Counted from the first letter of the stretch, positions 25,919 to 34,782 are shown. The stretch is DNA of 64,000 bases from an uncultured Allobosea sp. (GCF_945957345.1 NZ_CAMFKW010000030.1:1-64000), one strand, 5' to 3'. Numbers and translations: made by a program. The notes: a model not told the origin generated them from the sequence alone.

Positions 25919-26069
25919 AGCGTGCTGATTTGAGACGGAACCACGCCTTCATTCCGGGCTTGACCCGGAATCCATCGTAGAGCGCGATACCCTACAATCG
26001 ATTCCGGATCTGCGTCGCTTCGCGACTTGTCCGGAATGACGGCGTGGTTCCATGCTAAATCAGCACGCT
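25919..26069. repeat. 151-bp nested palindromic element
   Basis: The outer arms AGCGTGCTGATTT (25919-25931) and AAATCAGCACGCT (26057-26069) pair perfectly. Inside them GGAACCACGCC (25937-25947) pairs with GGCGTGGTTCC (26041-26051). Within that are a hairpin ATTCCGGG-CTTGA-CCCGGAAT and a second one ATTCCGGA ... TCCGGAAT carrying GTCGC-TTC-GCGAC. It fills the gap between two convergent genes and abuts the stop codon of the mini-helicase gene. No copy of the same family is seen elsewhere in the window. Confidence 0.9.
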
Positions 26070-26783
26070 CTAAGCCGCTGCCCGGAAGCGTGCCTCGCCG
26101 CGGTTCACGAAGCAGGTCTTGTCGAACTGCGAGAGGTCGAGCGGGTTGGGCAAGCGCACATCCGCGATCTCCGGGAACGGCCTGCCCGAGCCCTCGTAGG
26201 CGCGGTCGATTTGCGAGATGAAGACGAGGATCAGGCCCCTCTCCCGCGCAAAGGCCTTCAACATCCGCACCTGCAGCGCCAGTTCCGGCGTCTCGCGACG
26301 CTGGTCGAGCAGTTGCAGGTAATCGATCACCGCCATCGTGCCGCGCGGCGCGTCCGCCAATCTCGCGACGATATAGTCGGCGCTGATAGCATCGGAGCAA
26401 TCGCAATCGAACAGGCCGGCGAAGTCACCCGGCTCGATATTGATCGCGCGCAGGCGAGAGAGGACGTCCGCCGGCGTGTATTCGAGCGTGAGAAAGATGC
26501 CCCGGCGCCCGGCCCGCATGGCTTCCGCCAGAAGCGCGAGCCCCGCCAGCGTCTTGCCCTGCCCGGGCCGGCCGGCGATCAGGACGAGATCGCCCGGTTC
26601 CAGCAACGGCCAGAGTGCACGCACCGATGTCATGCCGGGCTGCTTCGCGATGAGCAGGCTCCAGCTGCGATAACCCTCCTCGCTCGCGATGCGATCGAGC
26701 GCGGCGTGGAGCGGGATGCGCTCTGTCCGGCTCAGGAGCCTGGCCTTGCGCTTCAACTGATGGATCGGGGCCGACAAAACCAT
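26070..26783 (-). CDS. DnaB-like mini-helicase / RecA-fold ATPase
   Basis: RecA-fold ATPase of 237 residues, about half the length of replicative DnaB and lacking its N-terminal domain. Walker A is GRPGQGKT, Walker B is MAVIDYLQLLD and the sensor-like segment is VFISQIDRAYEG. It ends with PEIADVRLPNPLDLSQFDKTCF, which parallels the DnaB C-terminal motif for DNA loops. The first 55 residues (LSRTERIPLHAALDRIASEEGYRSWSLL) form a short module seen in a set of proteobacterial proteins of unknown role. AGGAGG lies before ATG 26783. It lies downstream of the Mla operon, separated by 217 bp. The function is not known; a DNA-dependent ATPase is likely. Confidence 0.82.
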   Translation of the reverse strand: MVLSAPIHQLKRKARLLSRTERIPLHAALDRIASEEGYRSWSLLIAKQPGMTSVRALWPLLEPGDLVLIAGRPGQGKTLAGLALLAEAMRAGRRGIFLTLEYTPADVLSRLRAINIEPGDFAGLFDCDCSDAISADYIVARLADAPRGTMAVIDYLQLLDQRRETPELALQVRMLKAFARERGLILVFISQIDRAYEGSGRPFPEIADVRLPNPLDLSQFDKTCFVNRGEARFRAAA

Positions 26784-27000
26784 GACGTGAACCTCCTATC
26801 GCAGGCAGCTGGCGCAATCCCTCCTCATGCGTGATGCCCGGACAGACGGTCGGATCGTCGGAAATGCCCTGCATGATGATGCTTCCCCGGCTGGAGGGGG
26901 GAGGCTCGGGCCGAGCCAGAATCACAACTTAGCGCAGCCGGTTCCGAAAGGGAATCGGCAGTGCTTGTCCCGAGACGTCATGGGCGCGGCGAAGACGCGC

Positions 27001-27606
27001 TCAGCGCGCCCAGCGCACGATCTCGACGAGGACTTGCGACAGCGCCCGGTCGAGCGCCTGGGTGGCACCCGGCCCGTCGACCGCGCCGGCCGGCACGCGC
27101 GCCGCAAACAACCGCGCCCGCTGGATCTGGCCGGTTCGGTCGCCGACGATCCGCGCGGTGATCTCGACCACCGCCGTCCCGCTCGCCGCATCGATATTGA
27201 AACTGCGGATATTGGTGTTGAGCTGGACGTCGGGGGAGATGCGTTGGCCTGGCCCCGCGACCGAGCCGACGCGGCCGGCATTCTCGAAGGTCTGGATCAG
27301 GCGCGCCTGAACCAGCGCCGGAACCCGGTCCGCCCATTGCGCGCCGCCGACGAAGGAGAGCGCGCCGCTCGAATCCTTGACGATGACGCGGTCGGAATCG
27401 AGCGCCTGGACCGCCGTCGGCTCGGCCACGACCATCGCCCCCCGCGAGCCGCCGACCTTGCCGAAGCCCCCCGGTGCCGAGAGATCGAAGGTGGTCGGCG
27501 TCGCCCCGCCGCTGCAGCCGGCGAGCAATACGGCCGAAGCCGCGACCAGGACCGGAAGGAATAGACGCGCCAGGCGGGCCGAAGGAAGGCGAAGCTCGGT
27601 CGTCAT
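27001..27606 (-). CDS. ABC-type transport auxiliary lipoprotein (Mla/MCE-associated)
   Basis: Protein of 201 residues with a lipoprotein signal: hydrophobic LFLPVLVAASAVLLAGC, where LAGC is the lipobox and Cys31 the lipidated residue. The rest matches the ABC-type transport auxiliary lipoprotein family, PqiC-like (TFDLSAPGGF near the mature N-terminus, then AQWADRVPALVQARLIQTFE). Such lipoproteins are usually anchored to the outer membrane and pair with MCE proteins to move lipids across the periplasm. It follows mlaD by 4 bp and is the last gene of the lipid transport operon. Confidence 0.88.
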   Translation of the reverse strand: MTTELRLPSARLARLFLPVLVAASAVLLAGCSGGATPTTFDLSAPGGFGKVGGSRGAMVVAEPTAVQALDSDRVIVKDSSGALSFVGGAQWADRVPALVQARLIQTFENAGRVGSVAGPGQRISPDVQLNTNIRSFNIDAASGTAVVEITARIVGDRTGQIQRARLFAARVPAGAVDGPGATQALDRALSQVLVEIVRWAR

Positions 27607-27610
27607 GGGG

Positions 27611-28753
27611 CTAACGCGATCCGTTGTATTGGGGGAGCGGCGGCTTGCCGCCGAAAATGAACTGCTGCGGGTTGCGTTCGAAATTCCGCAAGGTGCGGTT
27701 GAGTTCCGTCAGGGTCTTCCTACCGTCCGAGGCCAATGTCTCGACGTCACGCAGTCCCGGCCCGGTGAAGCGGCTGATGCCGGCGGTGATCTCGGCCGTG
27801 CGCTTGTCGAGATTGTCGGCGAGCGTCCGGATCGACTTGGCGGCGTCCGCAACTTCCTGGAAGGCGCTGCGGCCATCGGGGCCCGAGCCGGATTCGAGGA
27901 AGCCCTTCGCCGCCTTGAGCACGCCCTCGACCTGATCGGCCGCCTTGTCGAGCTTGGCCGAAATGGACGCCGCATCCTTGACCACCTTCGCGACATCGGC
28001 ACTGGAGCCGCCGAGCGCTCCGGTGAACTTGTCGACATTGTCGATGATGCTCGCGACCTTGTTGCGGTCGACCGAACGGACGACGCCCGTCAATTCCTCG
28101 CTGAGCGATTGCAGCTTCTGCGACAGCGGCTGGATCGTCTCGGCGATGTTGCCGAAGCCGGCCATCAGCTTGTCGAGCCCGTCAGCGTTGTTGCCGAGCG
28201 CCTGCGAGAATTTCTCGACGTTGCGGACCGTGTTGTTGATCGGCGTGGCGTTCTGCTTGATCAGCCCGTCGAGCGAGGTGAGCATGCCATCGGCCCTCTG
28301 CGCCACGTTGCGCACGGTCTCGATGATGTCCTGCAATTCGGAGCGCTCGGCGATGATCGTCGGCATCGGCTCGCCCGGTTTCGCCTTCAGGACGGGCGCG
28401 CCGGGATCGCCGCCGATGAGCTGCAACGCCACCACGCCGGCCAGCCCCTGCGCCTCGATGCGGGCGCGCGTGTCCTCGCGCAGCGGCGTCGTATTGGCGA
28501 CCTGGACCACGGCATAGATGCGGCGCGGATCGTCCGACTGGAGCTCGATGCTGGTGACTTCGCCGACGCGCAGGCCGTTGAAGAGCACGCTCGATCCGCG
28601 TCCGAGCCCGGTCACCGTGCCGGTGAAGATGATGCGGACGCTCTCCTTGCGCCCGGCTCCGCCACTGTTGAACCAGTAGACAAAGCCGAAGGCCGCCGCG
28701 AGGACCGCGAGCGTGAACAGGCCGACGAGTGCGTAATTGGCGCGCGATTCCAT
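27611..28753 (-). CDS. mlaD: MCE-domain lipid-binding protein MlaD
   Basis: Protein of 380 residues with one N-terminal membrane anchor (YALVGLFTLAVLAAAFGFVYW) and an MCE domain at about 40-115 (GLGRGSSVLFNGLRVGEVTSI). A long helical, coiled-coil-prone tail runs from 140 to 350. It is longer than the roughly 180-residue E. coli MlaD because of that tail, as is usual in alphaproteobacteria. MCE proteins form hexameric rings on the periplasmic side and hand phospholipids to or from the MlaFE transporter. Gaps to neighbours are three to four bp, so the four genes form one operon. Confidence 0.93.
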   Translation of the reverse strand: MESRANYALVGLFTLAVLAAAFGFVYWFNSGGAGRKESVRIIFTGTVTGLGRGSSVLFNGLRVGEVTSIELQSDDPRRIYAVVQVANTTPLREDTRARIEAQGLAGVVALQLIGGDPGAPVLKAKPGEPMPTIIAERSELQDIIETVRNVAQRADGMLTSLDGLIKQNATPINNTVRNVEKFSQALGNNADGLDKLMAGFGNIAETIQPLSQKLQSLSEELTGVVRSVDRNKVASIIDNVDKFTGALGGSSADVAKVVKDAASISAKLDKAADQVEGVLKAAKGFLESGSGPDGRSAFQEVADAAKSIRTLADNLDKRTAEITAGISRFTGPGLRDVETLASDGRKTLTELNRTLRNFERNPQQFIFGGKPPLPQYNGSR

Positions 28754-28756
28754 CGT

Positions 28757-29587
28757 CTACAGGCTCTGTCCCCGCTCTCCCGCCGGCAGCCTGGCCATGG
28801 CGCGCTCCCCGCCGAAATAGGCCTTCAACCATGGATGGTCGGATGCCAGCATCGTTGCCAGCGGCCCGACCGCGATCACCTTCTTGTCCGCCAAAGCGGC
28901 GATTCGGTCACAGGCATGATACAGGCTGTCGAGATCGTGGGTTACCATGAAGACGGTGAGACCCAGAGTTTGCTTCAAGGTCATGATGAGATCGTCGAAT
29001 TCGGCGGCGCCGATCGGGTCCAGGCCCGATGTCGGCTCGTCCAGGAAGACGATCTCGGGATCGAGCGCCAGCGCACGCGCCAGGGCAGCCCGCTTGATCA
29101 TACCGCCCGAGAGCTCGGAAGGCGCCTTGTCGGCGGCATCGCGCGGCAAGCCGACGAGATCGAGCTTCACCATCGCCAGTTCGTCGAGCAGGTCCGGCGA
29201 GAGCTGAAGATACTCGCGCATCGGCACCTGGATGTTCTGCTTCACGCTCAATGCCGAGAACAGCGCACCCTGCTGAAACATCACGCCGAAGCGCCGTTCG
29301 AGGACGCGGCGCTGCGGCGGACTCAGATCGTCGACATCCTCGCCGAAGACCTCGATGGTCCCGCGCCGCTTGCGGACGAGGCCGAGGATCGTGCGCGTCA
29401 GCACCGATTTGCCCTGGCCGGAACCACCGACGAAACCGAGGATCTCGCCGCGCATCACGTCGAGATTCAGTCCATCCATGATCACCTTGTCGCCGAAGGC
29501 GACCTTGAGATCGCGCACGCGGATGACGGCCTCGGGCTCGCTCGCTGCCTGCGTCCGATGCTGATGGGAATGGCCCTGCGAAACCAT
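28757..29587 (-). CDS. mlaF: MlaF-type ABC ATPase for lipid transport
   Basis: ATPase of 276 residues. Walker A is GGSGQGKS, signature LSGGMIKR, Walker B IVFLDEPTSGLDP, and the switch His is in MVTHDLDS. LSGGM and TSGLDPIGA are typical of the Mla/Mkl/Ttg2A group. A longer open frame continues upstream, but ATG 29587 is chosen because it leaves a 2-bp gap to the permease stop and starts just before the ABC domain. It powers phospholipid movement through the MlaE permease in the inner membrane. Confidence 0.95.
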   Translation of the reverse strand: MVSQGHSHQHRTQAASEPEAVIRVRDLKVAFGDKVIMDGLNLDVMRGEILGFVGGSGQGKSVLTRTILGLVRKRRGTIEVFGEDVDDLSPPQRRVLERRFGVMFQQGALFSALSVKQNIQVPMREYLQLSPDLLDELAMVKLDLVGLPRDAADKAPSELSGGMIKRAALARALALDPEIVFLDEPTSGLDPIGAAEFDDLIMTLKQTLGLTVFMVTHDLDSLYHACDRIAALADKKVIAVGPLATMLASDHPWLKAYFGGERAMARLPAGERGQSL

Positions 29588-29589
29588 CG

Positions 29590-30735
29590 TCAGAACTCGA
29601 TCGAGGCGAAGAACATGGCGAAGAGCCCGTCGACGACGATGACCATGAAGATCGCCTTGACCACCGAGGCCGTGACCTGACGGCCGAGCGATTCCGCCGA
29701 GCCCTTGACCGCGAGGCCCTCGATCGAGGCGATCAAACCGATGACGAAGGCCATGAAGGGCGCCTTGATCAGGCCGACGGCGAAATGCTTCCAGGTGATC
29801 ACCGATTGCAGGCGCGCCAGGAACGTATCGACGCCTATGCCGCCATAGAGCCAGGCGACGAGCCCGGCCCCGACCAGACCGGCCATCGCCGAGATGAAGG
29901 TCAGGATCGGCAGCGAGATGATCAGCGCGAGGATGCGCGGCACCACCAGCACCTCGATCGGGTCGAGACCCATCACGCGCAGGGCATCGATCTCTTCGCG
30001 CATCTTCATCGAGCCGATCTCGGCGGTGAACGCCGAGCCCGATCGGCCCGCGATCATGATCGAGGTCAGCAGCACCGCGAGCTCGCGCAGGATCAGGATG
30101 CCGGTCAGATTCACGACGAAGGCGGAGGCACCGAATTGCTGCAGCTGGAAAATGCCCTGCTGGGCGACGATGCATCCCACGAGGAACGAGATCAGCATGA
30201 TGATCGGCGCGCCGTTGAAGGCGATCAGCTCGATCTGGTTGACCAGCGACGGCCCGCGGAACTTGCGTGGACCGAGGACGACGCTGGCCGAGCCGACCAC
30301 GACCTCGCCGAGGAACATGGCGCCGCCGACCATGTCGCGCCCGAAGCGTACGACGCTCTCGCCGATATCGACGAGAATGTCGACGACGCCGACATGCCGA
30401 TGCGGCTTCGGCGGATCGTCGTCATGGACCTGGACCTCGGCCAGGAGGATGCCGTGCTCGGGCCTGCTGCTGACGAGCTCGACCGCGACGCCCTTTCTCT
30501 CCTCGCGGGCCTTCAGGCGGTTGAGAACATAGGCGCCGAGCGTATCGAGCCGCGTCACGTCCGAGAGGTCGATCCGGGCTCCGGCCTCGGCAGGCAGGCG
30601 CTCGGTGATCTCCCCGATCAGCTCTTCGATGCGGGGCGCGCGGTCGGCGCTCCACGAGCCCGAGAGCGCCACCGCGAGCGCGCCCGCGTCATCGCGGATA
30701 GTCGCCTGCGGTTCGGCGGTATCGAGGCTCGCCAT
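29590..30735 (-). CDS. mlaE: MlaE-type permease with N-terminal STAS (MlaB-like) domain
   Basis: Protein of 381 residues from ATG 30735. Residues 1-115 form a STAS-like domain (IDLSDVTRLDTLGAYVLNRL), equivalent to E. coli MlaB but fused in front of the permease. Residues 130-381 are the MlaE permease domain with five or six membrane segments and the conserved motif GRSGSAFTAEIGSMKMREEIDALRVMG (partly quoted: AGRSGSAFTAEIGSM). It is the first gene of the operon mlaE-mlaF-mlaD-lipoprotein. The MlaC periplasmic carrier is not encoded here. The orientation of lipid flow cannot be deduced. Confidence 0.94.
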   Translation of the reverse strand: MASLDTAEPQATIRDDAGALAVALSGSWSADRAPRIEELIGEITERLPAEAGARIDLSDVTRLDTLGAYVLNRLKAREERKGVAVELVSSRPEHGILLAEVQVHDDDPPKPHRHVGVVDILVDIGESVVRFGRDMVGGAMFLGEVVVGSASVVLGPRKFRGPSLVNQIELIAFNGAPIIMLISFLVGCIVAQQGIFQLQQFGASAFVVNLTGILILRELAVLLTSIMIAGRSGSAFTAEIGSMKMREEIDALRVMGLDPIEVLVVPRILALIISLPILTFISAMAGLVGAGLVAWLYGGIGVDTFLARLQSVITWKHFAVGLIKAPFMAFVIGLIASIEGLAVKGSAESLGRQVTASVVKAIFMVIVVDGLFAMFFASIEF

Positions 30736-30827
30736 GTCGCCGTGAGGTCCTTGTTCCCCTGGCCGAAACGGCCCTGCGCCTCGTGCGGCCGCGCATCGCC
30801 GGCCGCATCTGCCTCCACCCCTTGACC

Positions 30828-30856
30828 TGTATTGCCGCGCTACGCGTGCTTGGCAA
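30828..30856 (-). promoter_or_regulatory. Possible promoter of the lipid transport operon
   Basis: On the minus strand TTGCCA (30856-30851) and AATACA (30833-30828) stand 17 bp apart, about 90 bp before the mlaE start. The -35 match is fair and the -10 match weak. Confidence 0.3.
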
Positions 30857-31008
30857 GTTTCGGGCGATCCGCCGATGTTCGCCGCGCCGCAAGCATGGGT
30901 GGAGAGCCCGGGAACCACGGCTTCTCGGGCGATCTTGTTCCAATTCGGGGCGAAGGCAGCAATTCCTTAAGAAATCGCAAGGCAGGCTCGAAGGATAACG
31001 TCACGACC

Positions 31009-31028
31009 ACCGGCCTGATTCGGCCGGT
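31009..31028 (+). promoter_or_regulatory. Leader hairpin before the CheZ-like gene
   Basis: ACCGGCC (31009-31015) and GGCCGGT (31022-31028) enclose a six-base loop, 20 bp before the start codon. The hairpin lies close enough to the AAGG ribosome site to affect translation. Confidence 0.35.
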
Positions 31029-31048
31029 CCTTCGAAGGCAGATCCGTG

Positions 31049-31906
31049 ATGGGCGACGTCCGCTCGCTGACACCGCTGAGCCAGGCCGACTACGAGGCGA
31101 TCGAAGCCGCGGTGATGGAGACGGCGCGTGGCCGCTGGTTCATGGTCGAATACGCCAAGCGCAATCGCCAGGCGGACACGCTGCAATTGCTCGGCGCCAT
31201 CCAGCGGATCGAGCGGGTCGTCGGCCTCGGCGTGCAGGAGACCAGCCGGGAGACCAATCTGATCGAGGCGGCCGCGCTGATCAGCGATCTGCGCACCGAT
31301 CTCGAGCGCATCAGCGGCAAGGCCGAGGCGCGTTCCTCCGGCCTCGCCGCCCAGATCGAGAAGGCCGCCGGCTCCGTGCTCGCCGCGTCCGAAAGCATCC
31401 AGGAAACGGCCTGGGGCCTGCGCGAGACGGGAGCGGATGCGGAAGCCTGCGACGCGCTCGACCGGCATGCCTCCGAAATCTCGACGGCGATCGGCATCGT
31501 CGACAGCGTGGTCCAGCGTATCGACAAGATCGCCGACACGATCGCGATGCTGGATTCGAGCCTGCGGGCGTTCGGCGAAGTCTCGCGCGAGAGCAGCGTG
31601 AGCTTCGAGGCGATGGCGGCCTCCGCGGAGGCGATGATGGTGCCTCCCCCTTCCACCGCGCCACGCCTTTACGACGACCTCGACGTCGCGACCGATGGCC
31701 ATGCGCCGGTACCGTTGGCGCGCAATGATCGGCCGGCAGACGAAGCACGCTTCGCCACGGCCCCGCTGCTCGACGACGATATCGCCTTCAGCGATCCGGT
31801 CGAAATTGCACCGACTGCCGCGCGCCTCGCTGGGCCACAGTCGGAAACCGCGTTGCGCGAAATCGACGCGATGCCGGCCGAGCGCAAGCTCGCCTATTTC
31901 GTCTAG
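31049..31906 (+). CDS. Conserved helical protein, weakly CheZ-like
   Basis: Cytoplasmic protein of 285 residues; start ATG 31049 (a GTG directly before it is the alternative). The N-terminal stretch ETARGRWFMVEYAKRNRQAD is a conserved signature of a group of alphaproteobacterial proteins, some labelled chemotaxis phosphatase CheZ. The middle (residues 60-200) is long helix with heptad-like spacing. The last 80 residues are acidic and low in structure, ending in the short conserved LAYFV. The CheZ catalytic Asp/Gln motif is not obvious, and no chemotaxis genes are near. I do not assign a function. Confidence 0.7.
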   Translation: MGDVRSLTPLSQADYEAIEAAVMETARGRWFMVEYAKRNRQADTLQLLGAIQRIERVVGLGVQETSRETNLIEAAALISDLRTDLERISGKAEARSSGLAAQIEKAAGSVLAASESIQETAWGLRETGADAEACDALDRHASEISTAIGIVDSVVQRIDKIADTIAMLDSSLRAFGEVSRESSVSFEAMAASAEAMMVPPPSTAPRLYDDLDVATDGHAPVPLARNDRPADEARFATAPLLDDDIAFSDPVEIAPTAARLAGPQSETALREIDAMPAERKLAYFV

Positions 31907-31923
31907 ACGACAGCGGCGACCGC

Positions 31924-32799
31924 TCAGTTCTCGCGGCGGATCGCGCTTTCGTGCCAGCGATGCAGCAGCAGGTACGAGATCAGGCTGGTCGCCAGGAAGA
32001 TCGCGATGCCGGATAGCGAGATCATCACCAACGCCGCGAAGACGCGCGGAATCTTGAGCTGGTAGCCCGCTTCCAGGATGCGATAGGCCAGCCCCGAGGC
32101 GCTGCCGCCGGTGCCCGCGACGAACTCCGCCACGACCGCCCCGATGAGTGCGAGGCCGCCCGAAATCTTCAAGCCTGCCAGGAAATAAGGCAGCGCCGCC
32201 GGCAGCTTGAGATAGCGCATCGTCTGCCAGCGCGAGGCGCCGTAAAGCTCGAACAGGTTGACGAGGTTATGGTCGGCCGAGTTCAGACCGAGGATCGTGT
32301 TCGACAGGATCGGGAAGAAGGCGACGATCCAGGCGCAGATCAGCAGCGACAGGTCGATATCGTTGGCCCAGATGATGATCAGCGGAGCGATGGCGACGAT
32401 CGGCGTGACCTGCAGGATGACGGCATAGGGCAGCAGCGCCATCTCCAGCCATTTTGACTGGCTGAACAGCACGGCGAGCGTCACGCCGACGACGATCGCC
32501 GCGGCGAGCGCCATGAAGGTGATCTTCAGCGTGACCCAGAGCGAGCCGGAGAGCGTGCCCCAGTCGGCGACCAGCGTCTGGCCGACCAGGATCGGCCCGG
32601 GCAGCACATAATGCGGGATGTCGTTCCAGCGGACCGCGAACTCCCAGAGCGCCAGCACGACGACGCCGATGACCAGTGGCGCCAGGATGCGGGGCCAGAC
32701 ACTGGCGGGTAGGCCGAGGATACGAGCCTCGGCCATCACGACGGGCAGCGCCTGCGCGTCGGTGCCGTCCGGGCGCATGGTTTCGACGGGCGCACTCAT
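31924..32799 (-). CDS. ABC transporter permease (SsuC/ThiX/TauC type)
   Basis: Permease of 291 residues with six membrane segments. The cytoplasmic coupling motif is ELYGASRWQTMRYLKLPAALP (EAA loop; quoted part ELYGASRWQTMRYLK). It starts at ATG 32799, overlapping the ATPase stop by four bases. A longer frame upstream belongs to antisense of the ATPase gene. Family partners import sulfonates, nitrate, taurine or thiamine pyrimidines. The binding protein upstream is of the NMT1 type. Confidence 0.92.
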   Translation of the reverse strand: MSAPVETMRPDGTDAQALPVVMAEARILGLPASVWPRILAPLVIGVVVLALWEFAVRWNDIPHYVLPGPILVGQTLVADWGTLSGSLWVTLKITFMALAAAIVVGVTLAVLFSQSKWLEMALLPYAVILQVTPIVAIAPLIIIWANDIDLSLLICAWIVAFFPILSNTILGLNSADHNLVNLFELYGASRWQTMRYLKLPAALPYFLAGLKISGGLALIGAVVAEFVAGTGGSASGLAYRILEAGYQLKIPRVFAALVMISLSGIAIFLATSLISYLLLHRWHESAIRREN

Positions 32800-33614
32800 C
32801 GGCCGATCGCCTCCTTCAGCGTGGTGGAGGCCACGCGGCAGAGATGGGCGTATTCGCCGGAGGTCCGGAACAGCTCGTCGCGTGGATAGGCGGCATCGAC
32901 CGAGAGATCGGCCATGACCCGGCCGGGCCGCGCCGCCATCACCACGATACGCTGCGAGAGGTAGACGGACTCGAAGACCGAATGGGTGACGAAGACCGCG
33001 GTGAAGCGCTCGCGCTCCCACAGCGCCAGGAGGTCATCGTTGAGGCGATGGCGGGTAATCTCGTCGAGCGCCGCGAAAGGTTCGTCCATCAGCAGGATCT
33101 TCGGCCGCATCACCAGCGCACGCGCGATCGAGACGCGCATCTTCATGCCGCCGGAGAGTTCGCGTGGATAGGATTTCTCGAAGCCCTTGAGGCCGACCAG
33201 CGCCAGCATCTCGGCGGCGCGCGCCTCGGCCTCGGCCCGGGCCACGCCCTTGAGCTTCAGCGGCAGCATGACGTTGGCGAGCGCATTCGCCCAGGGCATC
33301 AACGTCGGGTCCTGGAAGACGAAGCCGAGATCGCGCGCACCGTGGCCGGCGCGGCCCTGCGCCGCGCCGGTCTCGCCCGGCCAGGTGATGGAACCGGTCG
33401 TCGGCGCGCCGAGGCCGGCGATCATGCGCAGGAGCGTCGACTTTCCGCAGCCAGAGGGACCGAGCAGGCTGATGAACTGCCCTGCCCCGAGCTCCAGATC
33501 GACATCACGAACCGCAAGCGTGCCGTTGGCGAATTGCTTGGAGACGTGCCGGACAGCCACCAGCGGGGTGCTCGCGGCGAATTGCGGCTTCGTCTCGTCC
33601 ATCGTCACAGTCAT
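32796..33614 (-). CDS. ABC transporter ATP-binding protein (SsuB/TauB type)
   Basis: ATPase of 272 residues with Walker A GPSGCGKS, Q-loop FQDPTLMPW, signature LSGGMKMR, Walker B ILLMDEPFAALDE and switch His in VTHSVFE. The residues and length match the nitrate/sulfonate/taurine/pyrimidine group. Start ATG 33614 is used; ATG 33602 is possible. It lies 23 bp after the binding-protein gene and overlaps the permease gene, so all three form one operon. Confidence 0.93.
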   Translation of the reverse strand: MTVTMDETKPQFAASTPLVAVRHVSKQFANGTLAVRDVDLELGAGQFISLLGPSGCGKSTLLRMIAGLGAPTTGSITWPGETGAAQGRAGHGARDLGFVFQDPTLMPWANALANVMLPLKLKGVARAEAEARAAEMLALVGLKGFEKSYPRELSGGMKMRVSIARALVMRPKILLMDEPFAALDEITRHRLNDDLLALWERERFTAVFVTHSVFESVYLSQRIVVMAARPGRVMADLSVDAAYPRDELFRTSGEYAHLCRVASTTLKEAIGR

Positions 33615-33637
33615 CTTTTCAGCAATGCTCGTCCGGC

Positions 33638-34669
33638 TCAGCCCTTGCCGATACCCTTGTTGACGAAATCGAGGCTGTAGGCCTTCTTCACGTCGACGCC
33701 CGCCGGAACCACGCCGGCCTCGCTCATCGTCTTGTAGAAGCTCGCCCAGCGCGCATCGGTCATCGCGCCGATGCCGAGCGTCTTGGCGTCGCCGGAGACG
33801 ACGATGCCGCGCTCGTTCATCACCTTGAGCGCGTAATCGATCTTCTCCTGATCCATGTCGGGATTGTCCTTCAGGATCCGGGCGTTGGCTGCGGCGTTTC
33901 CGGGGCCGCCCTTCATGTATTCGGCCCAGCCTTCCAGCGTCGCGTCGGTGAAGCGCTGCACGACCTCCTTCTTCTCCTGGACCATCTTCCGGGAGAGCGT
34001 GATCGTGGTGTTGTAGTTCTCGAACCCGGCATCGGCGAGCAGATGCACGACCGGATCGACACCCGCCTTGCGGATGACGAAGGGCTCGGAGGAGAGGAAA
34101 CCCTGCTGCGTCAGCTTCTTGTCGGCCAGGAACGGCGCCATGTTGAAGGTGTAGGGGCGAATCTGCTCGTCCTGGAAGCCGAACTTCAGCTTCAGGAAGG
34201 GCCAGAAGCCGACGCGGGCCTGCGCCGCGATCAGGATCGGCTTGCCCTTGAGATCGGCGAGCGTGTCATTGCCCTGGCCGGGATGCGAGATCAGGACCTG
34301 CGGATCCTTCTGGAAGATCGAGGCGATGCAGAGGAAGGGCAGGTTCTCGTGGGCGAAGCTGAGCGCTTCCAGCGAGTTGCCCATGATCATGTCGACACGG
34401 CCGCCGAGCAGGAGCTGGGTCGGATTCTGCTGCGGGCCGCCGGGGCGGATCTCCACGTCGAGGCCGTATTTCTTGTAGATGCCGTTGGTCGCGGCGAGAT
34501 AGAAGCCGCCATGCTCGGTCTGGGCGCGCCAGTTGGTCTGGTAGCTGACCTTGTCGAGCGTCTGCGCGTTGACGCGTGCGCCCGGCACCGGGATCAGCAG
34601 GGAGGCGGTGGAGCCGCCGATCAGCCCGAGCGCGGCACGCCGGTTCACGCGATATTTCATCGTCGTCAT
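33638..34669 (-). CDS. NMT1/ThiY-family periplasmic substrate-binding protein
   Basis: Binding protein of 343 residues from ATG 34669, chosen because GGGGAG lies about a dozen bases upstream. Other in-frame ATGs are at 34660 and 34687. The leader has a twin-arginine pattern (NRRAALGLIGGSTAS, cleavage near VNA). The mature part shows YQTNWRAQTEHGGFYLA and GLDVEIRPGGPQQNP, characteristic of NMT1/ThiY-like proteins, which bind thiamine pyrimidine (HMP or formylaminopyrimidine) or unrelated aromatics. The divergent neighbour is a creatininase-family amidohydrolase, so the ligand may be a cyclic amide. That is inference. Confidence 0.9.
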   Translation of the reverse strand: MTTMKYRVNRRAALGLIGGSTASLLIPVPGARVNAQTLDKVSYQTNWRAQTEHGGFYLAATNGIYKKYGLDVEIRPGGPQQNPTQLLLGGRVDMIMGNSLEALSFAHENLPFLCIASIFQKDPQVLISHPGQGNDTLADLKGKPILIAAQARVGFWPFLKLKFGFQDEQIRPYTFNMAPFLADKKLTQQGFLSSEPFVIRKAGVDPVVHLLADAGFENYNTTITLSRKMVQEKKEVVQRFTDATLEGWAEYMKGGPGNAAANARILKDNPDMDQEKIDYALKVMNERGIVVSGDAKTLGIGAMTDARWASFYKTMSEAGVVPAGVDVKKAYSLDFVNKGIGKG

Positions 34670-34766
34670 CTCGCTCTCTCCCCTCATGCTGCAGCCGGGC
34701 AGCCACTGGCCCGTCTCCTTATCCCATGCGATAGGACGACGGGACAATGCAACGCCGCGCGGCCGG

Positions 34767-34782
34767 GTTTCTGCACAGAAAC
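34767..34782. promoter_or_regulatory. Perfect palindrome in the divergent importer/creatininase gap
   Basis: GTTTCTG-CA-CAGAAAC forms a 7-bp inverted repeat with a 2-bp centre. It is 35 bp before the creatininase start and 98 bp before the binding-protein start. This is a plausible operator for a dimeric regulator that controls both genes. Confidence 0.4.

Larger units (their letters stand above)
30736..31048. other. Divergent intergenic region, mlaE to helical protein (313 bp)
   Basis: This region holds the start signals of the minus-strand lipid operon and of the plus-strand gene at 31049. Besides the possible minus-strand promoter and the leader hairpin at 31009-31028, I see no conserved gene or repeat. 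Open frames crossing it are extensions of mlaE or antisense readings. Confidence 0.5.
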
